Positions 34,899 through 46,564 of a DNA stretch of 64,000 nt are shown in pieces. The translations under genes were made by a program, and so were the position numbers. Below the pieces are notes generated by a model. That model searched no databases, had not been told where the DNA came from, and saw only the letters and a program-made list of their open reading frames with translations. Source of the stretch: Scenedesmus sp. ARA3 (Eukaryota > Chlorophyta > Chlorophyceae > Sphaeropleales > Scenedesmaceae); contig RWJK01001419.1 of assembly GCA_004335835.1 (NCBI GenBank), positions 1 to 64,000 of the forward strand, given 5' to 3'. The stretch's first letter is position 1, and the number at the start of each line of letters is the position of its first letter.

Positions 34899-35035
34899 AG
34901 CAGAGTTACAGCTTTCACGTTCTACAGCATCATGTGCTTGCCCCGTGCGGCTGGAGTGTGCATGGAGTATGTATGGAGTATGCATGGAATGACTAGCGGC
35001 GGGGCCGCTTCCATGTGGCTCTGGGCTATAATTTG
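34825..35035 (+). repeat. Partial second copy of the last OEP80-like exon
   Basis: The terminal coding segment at 34825-34900 (CGGCTGGAGTATGC, GCGGCGGGGCCGCTTCCA) recurs at about 34944-35035 with a small internal triplication of GGAGTATG-like units and an in-frame stop. It lies just after the stop codon, probably in the 3' UTR. Confidence 0.88.
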
Positions 35036-38000
35036 AAGCAGCAGAGGTGGAGGCAGTGCCTGAGTGTCCCCTTCTATCGGGCTCTCCTGGTTGTCGCTTG
35101 TGACGAGCCGGTAGGGTCTTGCTCAGTCTGGTGATGCAGACAAGGGGAAGAGCCATATGGAGATGCATCTCTGAGGGATGCAGCCGTTGGCGGAGTGGCG
35201 CCGGATAAGGGCTAGTATACCGGGCTACCTATGCCTGCCGGCAAGATGTGCGGCCTTTGTGTGTGTGATGCACGGCAATATGGCAATGCCACAGTGCACA
35301 GCTTGTGGTGCATGCATGATGCACATGCCTGCTGCACTGAGGCCCTTCAATGCTGCTCAGGCACTGGACGCAGGCACCAGCGCTCTTAGCATTGCTGTCA
35401 TTGGCATGTGCTGCTGGCATAAACCAAGATTGGTGCTTGATGATCTGCATGCATCCATCAGCTGTTGCCTGGACAACTTGCCGAGTCATTGCTGGGCACT
35501 GCTGATGTGATGACTACGTGTACTTCTGTCATGTAGGGTGTTGTTGCTTTCAGGGCCTACAAGCCAGAGCTGCTTGACATGGTTCTACTGTTTGTTGGCG
35601 TCAGGTGTAACTGTGCAACTGTATCTCTTTTTGGGAGTAGAGGTGGTGCAGGGTGAAGATTTATTATGTTACTGGTCACCTCAGCCTGTTGAGGTTGACG
35701 CGTGTGGTAGGCCCACCAGACCCTAGTATGCCATACCAGTGGCCCTAGTCTAACTGCTACTCAGAAAGTGAGCACGGTGCCGGCCTGCATTACGGAAATC
35801 CTACAGCTGCCAACAACTGCATGGCAGGCACTCCCTCGCATTCGCATCGCAGACAGATCCTGTGCATGATCCTGTGTCCCTTCTCGCTATGTGAGTACGC
35901 AGTATGCTGCATTGTGCTTGTGATGCTTGCCTGCATGCACGCTGTTAACTCTTCATACTGTGGCTGAAACCCTGGACAGCAGTCACCTTGCTGGCACCCA
36001 CGACCCTCACGATATGTGTGTTACACATGGGCCACAGCCCTCAGCACTCCGAGTAAGTGGATGCACCAGATGACCGTGCAGGCAGTGCCTGCAGCGGTGC
36101 AGATGCACATCACCAGCAGCAGTGTCACACACATGCATTGTGTTGCGCAACAAAACAGTAGTAGTACCCGCAAGGCAGACATGCGGCGCCTGGGCATTCA
36201 GGCGACGAAAGTAGTCCTGCAAGCACTACCAGCAATGACTGCCGCTTCGCACCACGACAACCAGCTGAGTTCATGAAGATCAGGGCAGCTTCTAAGGTGT
36301 ACATCTTTTGCGCCTGCAGGCTTCCCTGAGCTCCAACTCACAGCAGTTTGAAGAAATGAAGGCACAGTGCAGCATGCAGCGCTGTGCGCACTGTGCAAGC
36401 ACACCAAAGTGCAATAAATGCGACTCAACCCCATACATAGCTCATGTGGAGGGCCCCAAAGGGGTCGCTGTTCCACGGCACGCAACACACACATAGGACT
36501 GATGAAGACAGGCTCGCTCCTGAAAGATCACAGCACCGCAGCAACACGACAGCATGCATTCGTGCAGACACTCATGCAATCCCGCCTTGTCAGCACCACA
36601 CAATGCACTCAGCTGCCGCCAGCATCAACAAATGCTGCGGTGCAATGATCTGGGAACACGCAGCAGTGCCCTCTTCCCGCTGCTGTGCAACATGTCCCTG
36701 CGTTTAGGAACCACAGCGCCAGCTTGCACCTCCGTACACTCACTGCACTTAAGTTCAGAAGCACTGCCCGCCCAGCAGTGATAACAGCAACCCCAGAGAA
36801 ACGCAGCATCCCCAGCATACTCCTCTACCAAGTTTTATTGACGACCAAGCAGACCCCCTAGACCTCACATCCGCACCAGGCAGCACATGGAGCCATCACA
36901 AACGGCGCCCATCCAGCAATGAACACAGTTGCTGGGTAGCCAACTCGAGCCACACATAGCCTCAGCCGCCAACAGTACATTGCGATCCCGCCTCGACACC
37001 TGCACTGAGCATAACGTCTGCTGCACGTGCAGTCACGGTGAGGCTCTTGCTTGCCAGAGTGCAGGCTGCCAGTGTGCTGGTGTATGTGGCCGACTCCTGC
37101 TGACAGTGATAGGATCAAGTGGCGACCATATCACAGCTTGTTTGCTGGTGCACGACTGATTTTTGTTGGCTGACATTGGAAGTGCGAAGATGCAAACTCT
37201 GGACCCATGCGTACCCCAGTTTGCTGGTGATGACCATGCCAACGGCGGAGAGCGCACCACAACACTTTCAAACCCAGACCTGCCAGCAGGCAGTTGCCGT
37301 GCACAGCCAAGCCCCATAAAGTAGACAGTGCACAATCATACGTGATACGTAAGGAGCAGGTGCTGTCCGGGCCAACACCAACAAACAATGCAGAGTGCAC
37401 CATCCCAATTGAATTTGTTTTATTTTTATTTTCATCACCAAGTCACACTCTTGATGTGGGTGCGTCGCACGCACCCAGAAGCCCCGGGCCAAGACAGACG
37501 TAGCGCACCCACAACCAGGGCTACAGCCACTGTAGTGAGCCGTGCAGCTGCTGCCTTGAGCAGGCCCACCACATATCACCACAACCAACCAAGCCAGCAA
37601 GTCAAGCAGCACTGAGGCGGGCCAGCACTCTCCATGAAAGAACAGGTGCCTGATGTGTGCACCCCGGCCTTGTGGCAGGCAGATGCCTCAAGGACAGACA
37701 GCATGGCAAGCTGCAGCCAGATGCAAAGAGCCTCCCAGACACAATAAGACAGTACAACACACACGACACCCTGCCCAGCCGAGAAGAGATGGCAGGGAGA
37801 CGAGCACACATATGCATCTACACACACAAGCATGCCAGCCACACGCATGAGAGATGCTGCAGCAGCGGCGCCCAGCAATGTGCACAACGGCCTGCTTGCA
37901 TGCGTGCTGGCAAGCCAGCATGCAAGCAGGCGGGAGTCACCAGTGGCGGAAAGGTGGGTGCTGTGCTGCTGAAACTGTGCCAAGCGACAGAGCAACAAGC

Positions 38001-40586
38001 GTTTGAGTCAGCAATGTACAAATCAGTGCTGTGAAAAGCGACACAAGTGCAGGGCTGGCCTGCCGACCAGGGGCAGTGGCTGAACAATATCACGCAGTAA
38101 ACCTGACACGTGTTAGGCGCTAATCGCAAGCCCAGTAGTGCTGCTGCACAGCTGTCACTCGTGGCACTCGTCTGTCAGCCACTCAAACACGCACGTGTTG
38201 AAGTATTGAGCCACGCATTGCTGCAGCACGGCCAGCGCCTGATCAAGCTCCATGCACGCGACAAACCAAGGCAACAACGCGCACGCAAGCTAGCCGGGCA
38301 AAGTGGTGGAACGCAAGCTGTGACAGTGCTGGTAGTCAAAGTTGGAAAGAATGCCACCGCTGAGAAAGCAGCATGATTAGCTACACGTGATCTGAGAACA
38401 GGGCAGCGTTCACCACAGTCTTCAATGCACTGGCGCCACCTAATACAATGCAACCTTCGCGCCGGTACAAGTGCCTCTTCTGGAGCGCTTTGACCATGCA
38501 CGCATTGCCATGCAGTGCTAGGATGCGCTGGTTTGGGCGCCCGTACAATTCAAAGGACCAACGAGAAAAGATGGTTTGCTATGTGTAAGCTGCCACACAA
38601 ACATACATGCCATACATGGAGGTGGTCTGCGGCCCTCCCTTTTTCTCTCCCACCCCACAGCAGCATCTGAACACAACACACAACACCACCAACAGCAGCA
38701 CCAGGCAAAGTATAACCGTGTCAGTGAAGCCACCAGCAGCATTCGGCAAAATACAGACACGTTAGCGAAGCCACAGCGCAAACAGGCCTGCAGGGGTTCT
38801 GCAGCCGGACATCGTCTGACATAACAGCATATCTTTCAGGTTCCACAGCAATGCTGCCCTCAGAAGAGAACCCATCACACGCCACAGCAGGCATGCACAG
38901 CAGCTGCCTGCATATTTAAAATCTAAGCTGATCATCAAGGGTGTACAAGCTCTAAACAGCTGTTGAGATGTATGCGTATGCAATCTGGCAGCATAAGAAC
39001 AGCCGGCAACATATCATGCATCGATGCGCGGCAGCCAGTCAAGCACAGCGTGTGACAGCCAGTCATGCAAATCGCGGCAGCCGGTGCACAGCCATGGGCG
39101 GTGTGGCAGTCATCATGCATCTGTATGCCACATGTCCTGAGGCTCGTGCAGGGCGCTGCAGTCTGGCAGTCACCTGAGCGTAGCCAGCAAAGCAGAAAAG
39201 CAAGCATGAAGAATATCAAGCGTGCTCATCTCGCCACAGTGTTATGAGCCCTTCCAGTGGGCATCACTCTAATGAGCCATCTGAGCACGGGATCCAAGCA
39301 GCAAGCACTGCAGTCCATGGCAGCCATGCCTGCACAGCAATCCAGCTGCTTTGCAGGCGCAGCGTAACAAGGCGCCTTCAACGGCGTTTATGACGGGCAA
39401 GTAGCGTGGGCGCTGCATTTCGTTCCACAGCATACATACTGCACACATAACAAGTAGTCATCGCGCAACGCCTGGGCTCTGCCATGCACTGTTTGCGTGC
39501 ATGCTGCAGGCTGCCCAGATCCGTGAGCTGCACCTTTTCAAACACCCCACAGGCAAGCTTTAAACAGCTCATGGGCAAGTTGTAAACAGCTCCTTTCAGG
39601 GCCCTTCGCATTTGCACGCAGCACAAGAATACACAAAACATGTGCCAGCCTCATCACACACACGTAACCGGCCAAAGTTAGCCTGTTATCACGTGCGCTG
39701 AAGCCACAGTGCTGATGATTCTATCTCTTCAAACCGGCCTCAAAAAGAACTGATACACACACACACACCCCGACTGTACCCCAACATGCATCTACTACTG
39801 CACCCCCACACGCATCCCCAGTGTAACCCCCACATGCACCACCAGTGTAATACCAAGGCAGCCAGGGCGCTGCAGCTTGAGCTTTGTTACCGACCAAACA
39901 CTGCTGAGAGCTTGTCAGCACGAGCAGCAGTGAGGACTCCACACCTCAAAGATAGCAGGGAGAGGTACACATAAAAGGCAGGAGTACACCCATTCCTGCA
40001 CAGGGTGCTGTTGTTGTTCATCTCAAGTTGGTGTATGTTTATCGTATATCCCAGCAAAGCTGTAACAAAGCTGTGACAAGCGAGGCATTGTGTAATGTTC
40101 ACTCACAGTGAGCATAAAGCAGCGCAGCAGGCGATGCACATGGCAATGCCGCTTTCTTGCCTCTCAGACCATCAGAAGAGACCAGCGGCAAAGACCGTTA
40201 GCGCAGCAACATCCAAAACCACAGCGCTGCATAGCCATGCATGCCTGCACTGCTGCAGAGCCACGTCCAGCACTTGATGCAGAGCACGCAGTGTGACCCA
40301 ACCAAGTGCTGCCCACCACAACAGTCGAGCTACAGCGCTGTCGTACCTAGGCAGGCAACAAACAGCATAACAGCAGACGCTACATGCACACGAATAGCAC
40401 ACTTTCCATCGTTTTTGTTTCAAGTTGTCACACAGCAAATAACGAAGCAGTGCTGCAGCCTCACATCAGCTGCAGCAGCCCCTCACTGACTATGCTCTGC
40501 AGCCCAGCCAGCTGCTGCTGCTGTTGCAGCCGCTGCTGCTGCTCAGACACCTGCTGCTGTTGCATCTGCATTTGCATTTGCTGCTG
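34899..40586. other. Long gene-poor region
   Basis: Apart from the exon copy at its left end, no exon chain, RNA gene or recognisable protein similarity is seen over about 5.5 kb. Local features are an inverted repeat at 37891-37930, a short imperfect minisatellite at about 39775-39853 (core CCCACATGCACCACCAGTGTAA), and the probable 3' UTRs of the flanking genes. A rapidly evolving gene or a non-coding transcript cannot be excluded. Confidence 0.45.
37891..37930. repeat. Short inverted repeat (hairpin)
   Basis: CCTGCTTGCATG-CGTG-CTGGC at 37891-37911 is complementary to GCCAGCATGCAAGCAGG at 37914-37930, apart from a 4-nt bulge, with a 2-nt loop. It would form a stable stem. Its function is unknown. 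Confidence 0.7.
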
Positions 40587-42635
40587 CTACTGCAAGTAGC
40601 CGCCAGCTTCAAAGACATCTGTGATCTGGCTGGAGCTACCTGCACCATCCCAGCCTGCAGTCCCCACAAGTGTGCCTGACATGTCACGCAGCGCTGTAGC
40701 TGCATTTGACCTTAGCTCTGGCATCAGCAGCTGCTGGCTGTTGCTGATGGTGTTGTTGCCAAAGCTGCTGCTGCTCCTGTTGCTGCTGTTGCCAGCAGCG
40801 GAGTTAAAGGCCAGGCTCGTCACCTGCAGCGCAGCACGTGCTGCAAGGGCCTGCTTCATTGCTTCCTCATGTGTCTGAGCAGCAGCATTGCATGCTGCGG
40901 CAGCTGCCGAGTTGCCGGCTGCTGCTGCTGATGCCGCTGTCAGCTGCTCCCTCAGCTGCACAGCACGCACAAGACAAGCGGTGTCAAAAGGCGGGCGATA
41001 GACATGCGCCGCAAGACTACCATAGTATTCTTGTTGCCTGCATGCGTCAGTGCAGACGTGCAGAGAATGCAGCGCTGCTGTTACGCTATGCTGTGACTGC
41101 ATTGTCCTCATGTGCAGTAGCACCCCACACTTGATTGCTCACCGTAAGCAGCCTCATAATCTCTTCATCGAGTACTCCACACAGAGGGGTGCCAGAAACA
41201 GGAGGTGACGTGCCGAACAGCGCCCCACTGTTACTAGCACTGTTGCACACACCCTGCAGCAGCACCGGCACGCGACTGCTGCTGCCAGCAGCAGCAGCAA
41301 CAGGTGACATATCTGCCGTCAGCGACATTCCGGCCAGCTGACTCTGCAGATCCAGCAGTGATGACTCAGCTCCAGGCAGCGGAGAGCTGCCCTGCCCTTG
41401 CTGATACTGCTGATACTGCTGCTGCTGCCCTGTGTGTGCGCTGCTTGCACCATGCCAAGGACGCTGTGCTGCATTGCTGCTGCTCCTGCCACCGCTGAGT
41501 GCATGTGGCTCAGCCAATGCCCCTCCGCCGGGAGCCGTGCTGCCCCCACGGGGCGCGATTGCATAATCTTGATGCCATGCACCCGAGTAGGTCAGATCGC
41601 CGCTAAGGCTGCTGCTGAAGTCCTGCAGCAGCTGCTGCTGCTGCTGCTGCAATGGCAGCAGCTGCTGCTGCTGCTGCAATGGCAGCAGCTGCTGCTGCTG
41701 CTGCAATGGCAGCAGCTGCTGCATCAGCTGTGGCTGATTTGCTGCAGCCAGGCACGGGGAGCTGCTGCTGTTGATGGCCCCCATGGCGCTGCCGCTGCTG
41801 CCGTCAAACGCGTTGATGCTGCTGCCACTGACCATGGCTGGCGCAGCCAGCAAGCCACCTGGCAACAGCTGCTGCTGCTGCTGCTGCTGGGCTAGCCCGC
41901 ATCTGGCCGGCATGTTTGGTATGCTGCTGCTGCGCTCGCATGGCAGCAGCTCCTCTAGCTCCAGTGATGGTGTGTTCGAGAGAAACTTCATGCTCGGGGC
42001 CTGCCTGGCAGCCAGCATGTTAGCCATTCTGTGGTCCTGCTGAGGGCTGCTGCCATACAAGCCCGAGCCCACCTGCTGCTGCAGGAGCTGCAAGCTGTTG
42101 CCTCCATGCTGCAGGCTGAGTTCAGCGAACATAGGCTTGCACGCAGCAGGCACAGGGCTAGCGTAACCGCTGCTACCCCCAGCACTGCCTGCCTGCCCTA
42201 CTGCATTGCACTGGCTGCTGAAGGGCCATGCATCCAGGCCAGGAGGCATACCCTCCATCTGCATGCATGTGCCGGACGCCGACAGCCGCGTGCTGCACTC
42301 CTGCTGCTGCTGCTGCTGCCACTGCAGCAGGCTGTTGCTGGGGTCTGACTTGTGCAGCTCACTCTGCAATGCGGCAGCTGCAGCAGCGAGTGCTGAGGTG
42401 TGCTCAGCAAGGGCATTCGGGGAGCTCCTGGCACGCATCCACGGGATGATGTTGGCGGTGGGCGCAGGAGGGCTGCAGGCGGCAAGCTCAGGCAGCGCAT
42501 CAAGCGATGCATCCCAGTGGCGAGCACGCTGCGCTGTTGTCACGGCAGCAGCATTGCAGCTGCTGCCACCGCCAGGGGAGCTGCGCAGCTGCTGCGGCGT
42601 CGGCACCCCACCGCTGCCATGGGAGCCAAACACAA

Positions 42636-42673
<38 letters not shown>

Positions 42674-43158
42674 AGCTGCTGCCGAGTTGCTGCAGAGGCT
42701 GTAGGAGCTGGCGGTGGTGGCGGCGCAGGTGGCAGGGGCCTGAGTGTGCTGCCAGCGCCACCACCACTGCTGCTGCTACTGCGGTGGACGACACCACCCA
42801 CTAAGACATCGCCTATGCTACCTGTTGCGTTGCTGCTGTTCTGAGCCTGCCAGGAGCCAACGCGTGATGAACTATACGCCTGCGCAGGATAACTGCTGCT
42901 GGGTGCTACATGCCTGCTGCTGTGCTGCTGTGGGTGATCCGCGCTTGGTGCTGCTACTGCTGCTGGCGGTGGCGGTGGAGGTGGGGGTGGAGGTGGTGGC
43001 CTAGGGTATGTAACACTAGAAGTACGGGGCAAGAACACACCAGTACCCTTAGGCGCTGCCTTCGGTTCTGGGTCAGCCTGTTCTCCGATTTTGTGGCTGG
43101 GAGAGGCTTCTGTTGTCGAGCTCGTGCTGGGGTTGATCTCCGCCATTGCAACACACAT
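40587..43158 (-). CDS. Gln/Pro/Ser-rich disordered protein of unknown function
   Basis: Two exons (43158-41143 and 40955-40587, phase 0) give about 794 aa. A second ATG lies 12 nt downstream at 43146. No catalytic or known domain was recognised. The sequence shows a polyproline run (aa ~53-66), a second Pro block, a polyQ run of about 14, three exact copies of a unit of about 8-9 residues (LLPLQQQQQ), many Ser/Gly/Ala tracts, and an Ala/Leu-rich C-terminal part (LREQLTAASAAAAGN) that could be helical. Such composition is typical of RNA-granule scaffolds, transcription cofactors or actin-nucleation partners, but no function is claimed. The good in-frame splice with a long exon supports a real gene. 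Antisense frames also appear open here only because of CTG/CAG repetition. Confidence 0.75.
41633..41716 (-). repeat. Three-copy coding minisatellite (LLPLQQQQQ)
   Basis: Three nearly identical tandem units, each CTG triplets plus CAATGGCAG on the + strand, encode Q-runs separated by LLPL on the minus strand. They lie inside the Q-rich protein gene and are a likely length-polymorphic site. Confidence 0.92.
42637..42674 (-). repeat. CTG array encoding polyQ
   Basis: A pure triplet array in the Q-rich protein gene gives a run of about 13-14 glutamines on the minus strand. Confidence 0.92.
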
Positions 43159-44244
43159 GAGTTGTTTTAAACTAGTTGGTCTGCTGTGACAGGCTATGGG
43201 GCTATTCTTCGGCTCTATTTAACGTGTGTGTAGCTCGTGTCGCGTTGCAGCTATCACAGAAGGTACAGCATAGGCTATCAGTTCCAATCCAGCAGCTTCA
43301 GAAGCAACACATGAGTGCCCTCAGGACATAATAGTTAGTCTCTGCACGTCCGTGGCAGGAACTCGTCCACACCTCGACCGGGCACAATCTACCAAGGATC
43401 AAGATATTGTGCTTGCCCGATCCGCTGAAGCGTCTGCTGCCATATACTTCTTGCAATAACTCGACCTTACGGTGATGATCATGCATGATGATGATGATGT
43501 TCATGAACACTGCCCAGGTGGTACATGTGCTGAACGTTGGGATGTCAGCTATAGCTGAGGGTAGCTACCCAAGACAGCTGACATCCTTCGAATACAGCCG
43601 CTAGTTGTACATTTACCCGGGTTGCATGTCATAAACCATTAATACTCAGCGTGATTACTCAATGTTACGGCGTCGCGACGGTGGTAATGACTGTGGCGCC
43701 GCTGCGAGGTCGACATCAACCCCTGCCTGTGGTCCATGGCCCTTGAGCCAGCCTTCAGCCGCTGCAGTGCGACGAAATGAGTTACATGATAAGTGGTTGA
43801 ATGTGTCTCTGTACGAACCAGACGTGTGCAGCTCATGGAAAAGCGCACGCAACCCCAACAGTGTGAAAGCCCCTGTCACGTGGTGTGTACAGCCCCCCTC
43901 CACCCTCAACTGTAACAAGTCTTCTTCTTCTTCTTCCACCCTCCCCTCAGGAGGCTCTGATGATCAGCAGTCCATCACCCAGTGGACGCGCGCGCTGAGG
44001 AACGGGCACGACGCATGCTGATGTGAACCGCAGCAACTGCGCAGTTGCAGCTGATGCAGCAGATGCATGGCTAGATGTGCACACCTCCAGACCACAAGCA
44101 GGGCGGGCGAGCTGCTGCTGCACTGTACCACCACTGTACCACCATTACAATACACCGTTGCGCCAACACATCCCTGTGATCTTTGCAGTACAAGCATCAC
44201 GCCTTGCTGCCCCAGGTGCCCAAACTCCTTCACAACGAAACCCC
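43159..44244. other. Intergenic region, promoter of Q-rich gene and 3' flank of TPR gene
   Basis: No exons are supported. A hairpin is visible at 43540-43586: GGATGTCAGCT and its exact complement AGCTGACATCC enclose a perfect inner palindrome GGGTAGCTACCC. A (TTC)n run lies at about 43919-43937. Confidence 0.5.
44145..44149 (-). terminator. Putative TGTAA poly(A) signal of the TPR gene
   Basis: TTACA on the + strand gives TGTAA on the gene strand, about 96-100 nt after the stop codon. This is a typical distance for chlorophycean poly(A) signals. Confidence 0.45.
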
Positions 44245-46533
44245 TCACACGCTCTGCGGGCCCTTGATCCGCTGCTGCGCTGCCTTTGCCACCTCGAGTG
44301 CATCACGCGTCAGCTGCTGTGCGCGCTGCTCCTGGCCCGCTGCTGCCTCTCGCTCCGCCCATGCCTGGTACAGCGGAGGGTGCTGGTAGCTGGCAGGCAC
44401 GCTTGCACCCGCCTGGAACAGCTGACGGGCCCTGTGCAGATTGCCTGCCTCGTCCCATTCTAGCATAGCCCACTCCATCCAGAGCGGCGCGTTCCTGCAA
44501 GCGCGACAGCGGCAAGAAGCAACGCCAGGGCACAGTCAGACCACACGCACTGCATGCGTAGCATGCAATGGCGGCAAAGACGGCATGTGCGGCCGAAAAA
44601 ATCGACTGCTTGTCTTGGGTCAAAGAAGACCGAGCTCAATTACGCGCTGCGTCCTCACAACAGCAGCAGGGCATGCGCAAGGGAGGCAGTGCATGCAGAA
44701 GATTAGCAGACAACTTGCCAAGCCCAAGGCCAGTGTTGTTCCTAGCATCCTTTGGAGCACCAGCAGGACTCGTCGCATAGCTTGATCTGTGACTAAAGAC
44801 TGCCACAAATGGTCGAGGGCTGGCGGCTGGCATCACACTGCCGATTCTCTGCTCAATCACACTGGCGCTGAACCCCCAGGCTCCACACCCCTGAGCTACG
44901 GGCTTCAAGAGCCTGAGCGCAACAAGCAGGACCGCCTCGCACAGACATCTCGCCGCACCCCACAGCATCCGCCAAAGACCCATCCAACCCATTTGCATGT
45001 ATACAATCTGTTACAACCTCTCCACACACACTTTCTACACCTGCGGCCACCGCACGCACCTGGGGCAGTAAGCAGTAGCCTGCTCATACAGCCTCCGAGC
45101 AGCGCGCACATCCCGCAGGTCGTGCCAGGTCATGGAGGCCCATGCATACCAGATGTGAGGGTTGCCAGGCGCGCAGGCCGTGCCGCGCTGGAAGCAGCGC
45201 GCAGCAGCCGCGTAGTTGCCCCTGCGCCGCTCCAGCACAGCCCACTGCAGCATGCGGCAGCAGCACAGCAACACGACGCGCAGCAGGGAGTATGAGTGGG
45301 CAGCCCAGTGGTGCACATATTGCATCGAATTCATTACCAATTCACACTGAACTGTCATCTGAGAAACACGAGTTTCATTCGTCAGCCCAGTGTCACACGC
45401 TGCCGGCCTGCCTCCACTCCAACACGAGGTCTTCAAAGCCCTACTCCCAGACAGCACAGCACACCATGATGCAGCGCTGCCACCCACCGCAAGCCAGCTG
45501 CGGTAGTCCCTGGGCGCCCGCGCCACCGCCCTGCCCAGTAGCTGCGCAGCAGCGCTCGCATTGCCCAGCCGCCGCTCAAGCAGCGCCGCACTGCGCAGGA
45601 AGCGCGCAGTGGGCCGGCGGCTAGCCAGGCCTGCTGCCAGCACCTCACGTGCTGCCCCAGGGTCGCCTTGAAAGGCAAGCAGCTCGGCCAGGGCACCGTA
45701 ATTCAGCAGCGCTGGCTCGGAGCCTGCAGTAGCAGCCGGGAGCGGCGGCGGCAGCGGCAGCAAGGCAGGATTATGCGCTGCAGCCGAGTTGGGTGGTCCA
45801 GCAAGGAGCAGTTAGGGTGTGCATGTATGTTGTTAAGGTGGCGCGCAGCGCACCTGCTGCATGCGCCTCATGCAGTTCAAACTGCACAGTGTGCAAGAGC
45901 TGCACACCTTAGACATTACAAGCCACGCTGCTGCACGTCACGCCACACACTGCACTGGTGCATGCATACTGCCAGCACACGCGGAGCGAACCTGCCTTCC
46001 TGAAGCTATTTTGCAGTACACAACAGGCCCTTCATCAACAGCTTGCCAGCCAGCCCCACCTGGTGCCCTCATGCCCTTCTCATACCACTGCCGAGCCAGC
46101 ACCAGCTGCCCCTCCTGCTGCGCCAGCAGGCCCCGGCTGTAGCACAGGAAGCCATTGCCAGGCTGTAGCGCCTCCAGCGCCTGCAGCTGCTGCTCAGCTG
46201 CAGCTGTATCGCGCCGCTGCATGTGCAGCTGCACCAGCGAGTGCAGGAGCCGGGGGTTGCGGGGGTCGAGGTGCAGAGCTGCATTGTAGAGCTTCAGCGC
46301 GCGAGGGAAGTTGCCGGCACGCGCCTCCATTGCTGCTGCACTCGCGAGGGCAGGTACGTGCTGCTGCAGCCCTTGCGGTGGGATGGGGTATGTCGGCAGG
46401 CGCACCTGCTGCTGCTGTTGCTGCTGTTGCTGTTGCTGCTGCTGTGTGGGGTCCGGCTGAGGTTGCGGTTGCTGCTGCTCCTGCTGCTCCTGCTGCTGCG
46501 ACAACTCTTCGCCAATTGCTGCTGCCTGACTTC

Positions 46534-46564
<31 letters not shown>

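Noticed and set aside
35180..35230. tRNA-like stretch (GGCGGAGTGGCG...)
   Set aside because: It resembles part of a D-arm region, but no acceptor-stem pairing or T-arm (GGTTCRA) box could be found.
39775..39853. Spaced short repeats resembling a CRISPR array
   Set aside because: The repeats are imperfect and short, spacers are not uniform, the setting is eukaryotic, and there are no cas genes. It is a minisatellite.
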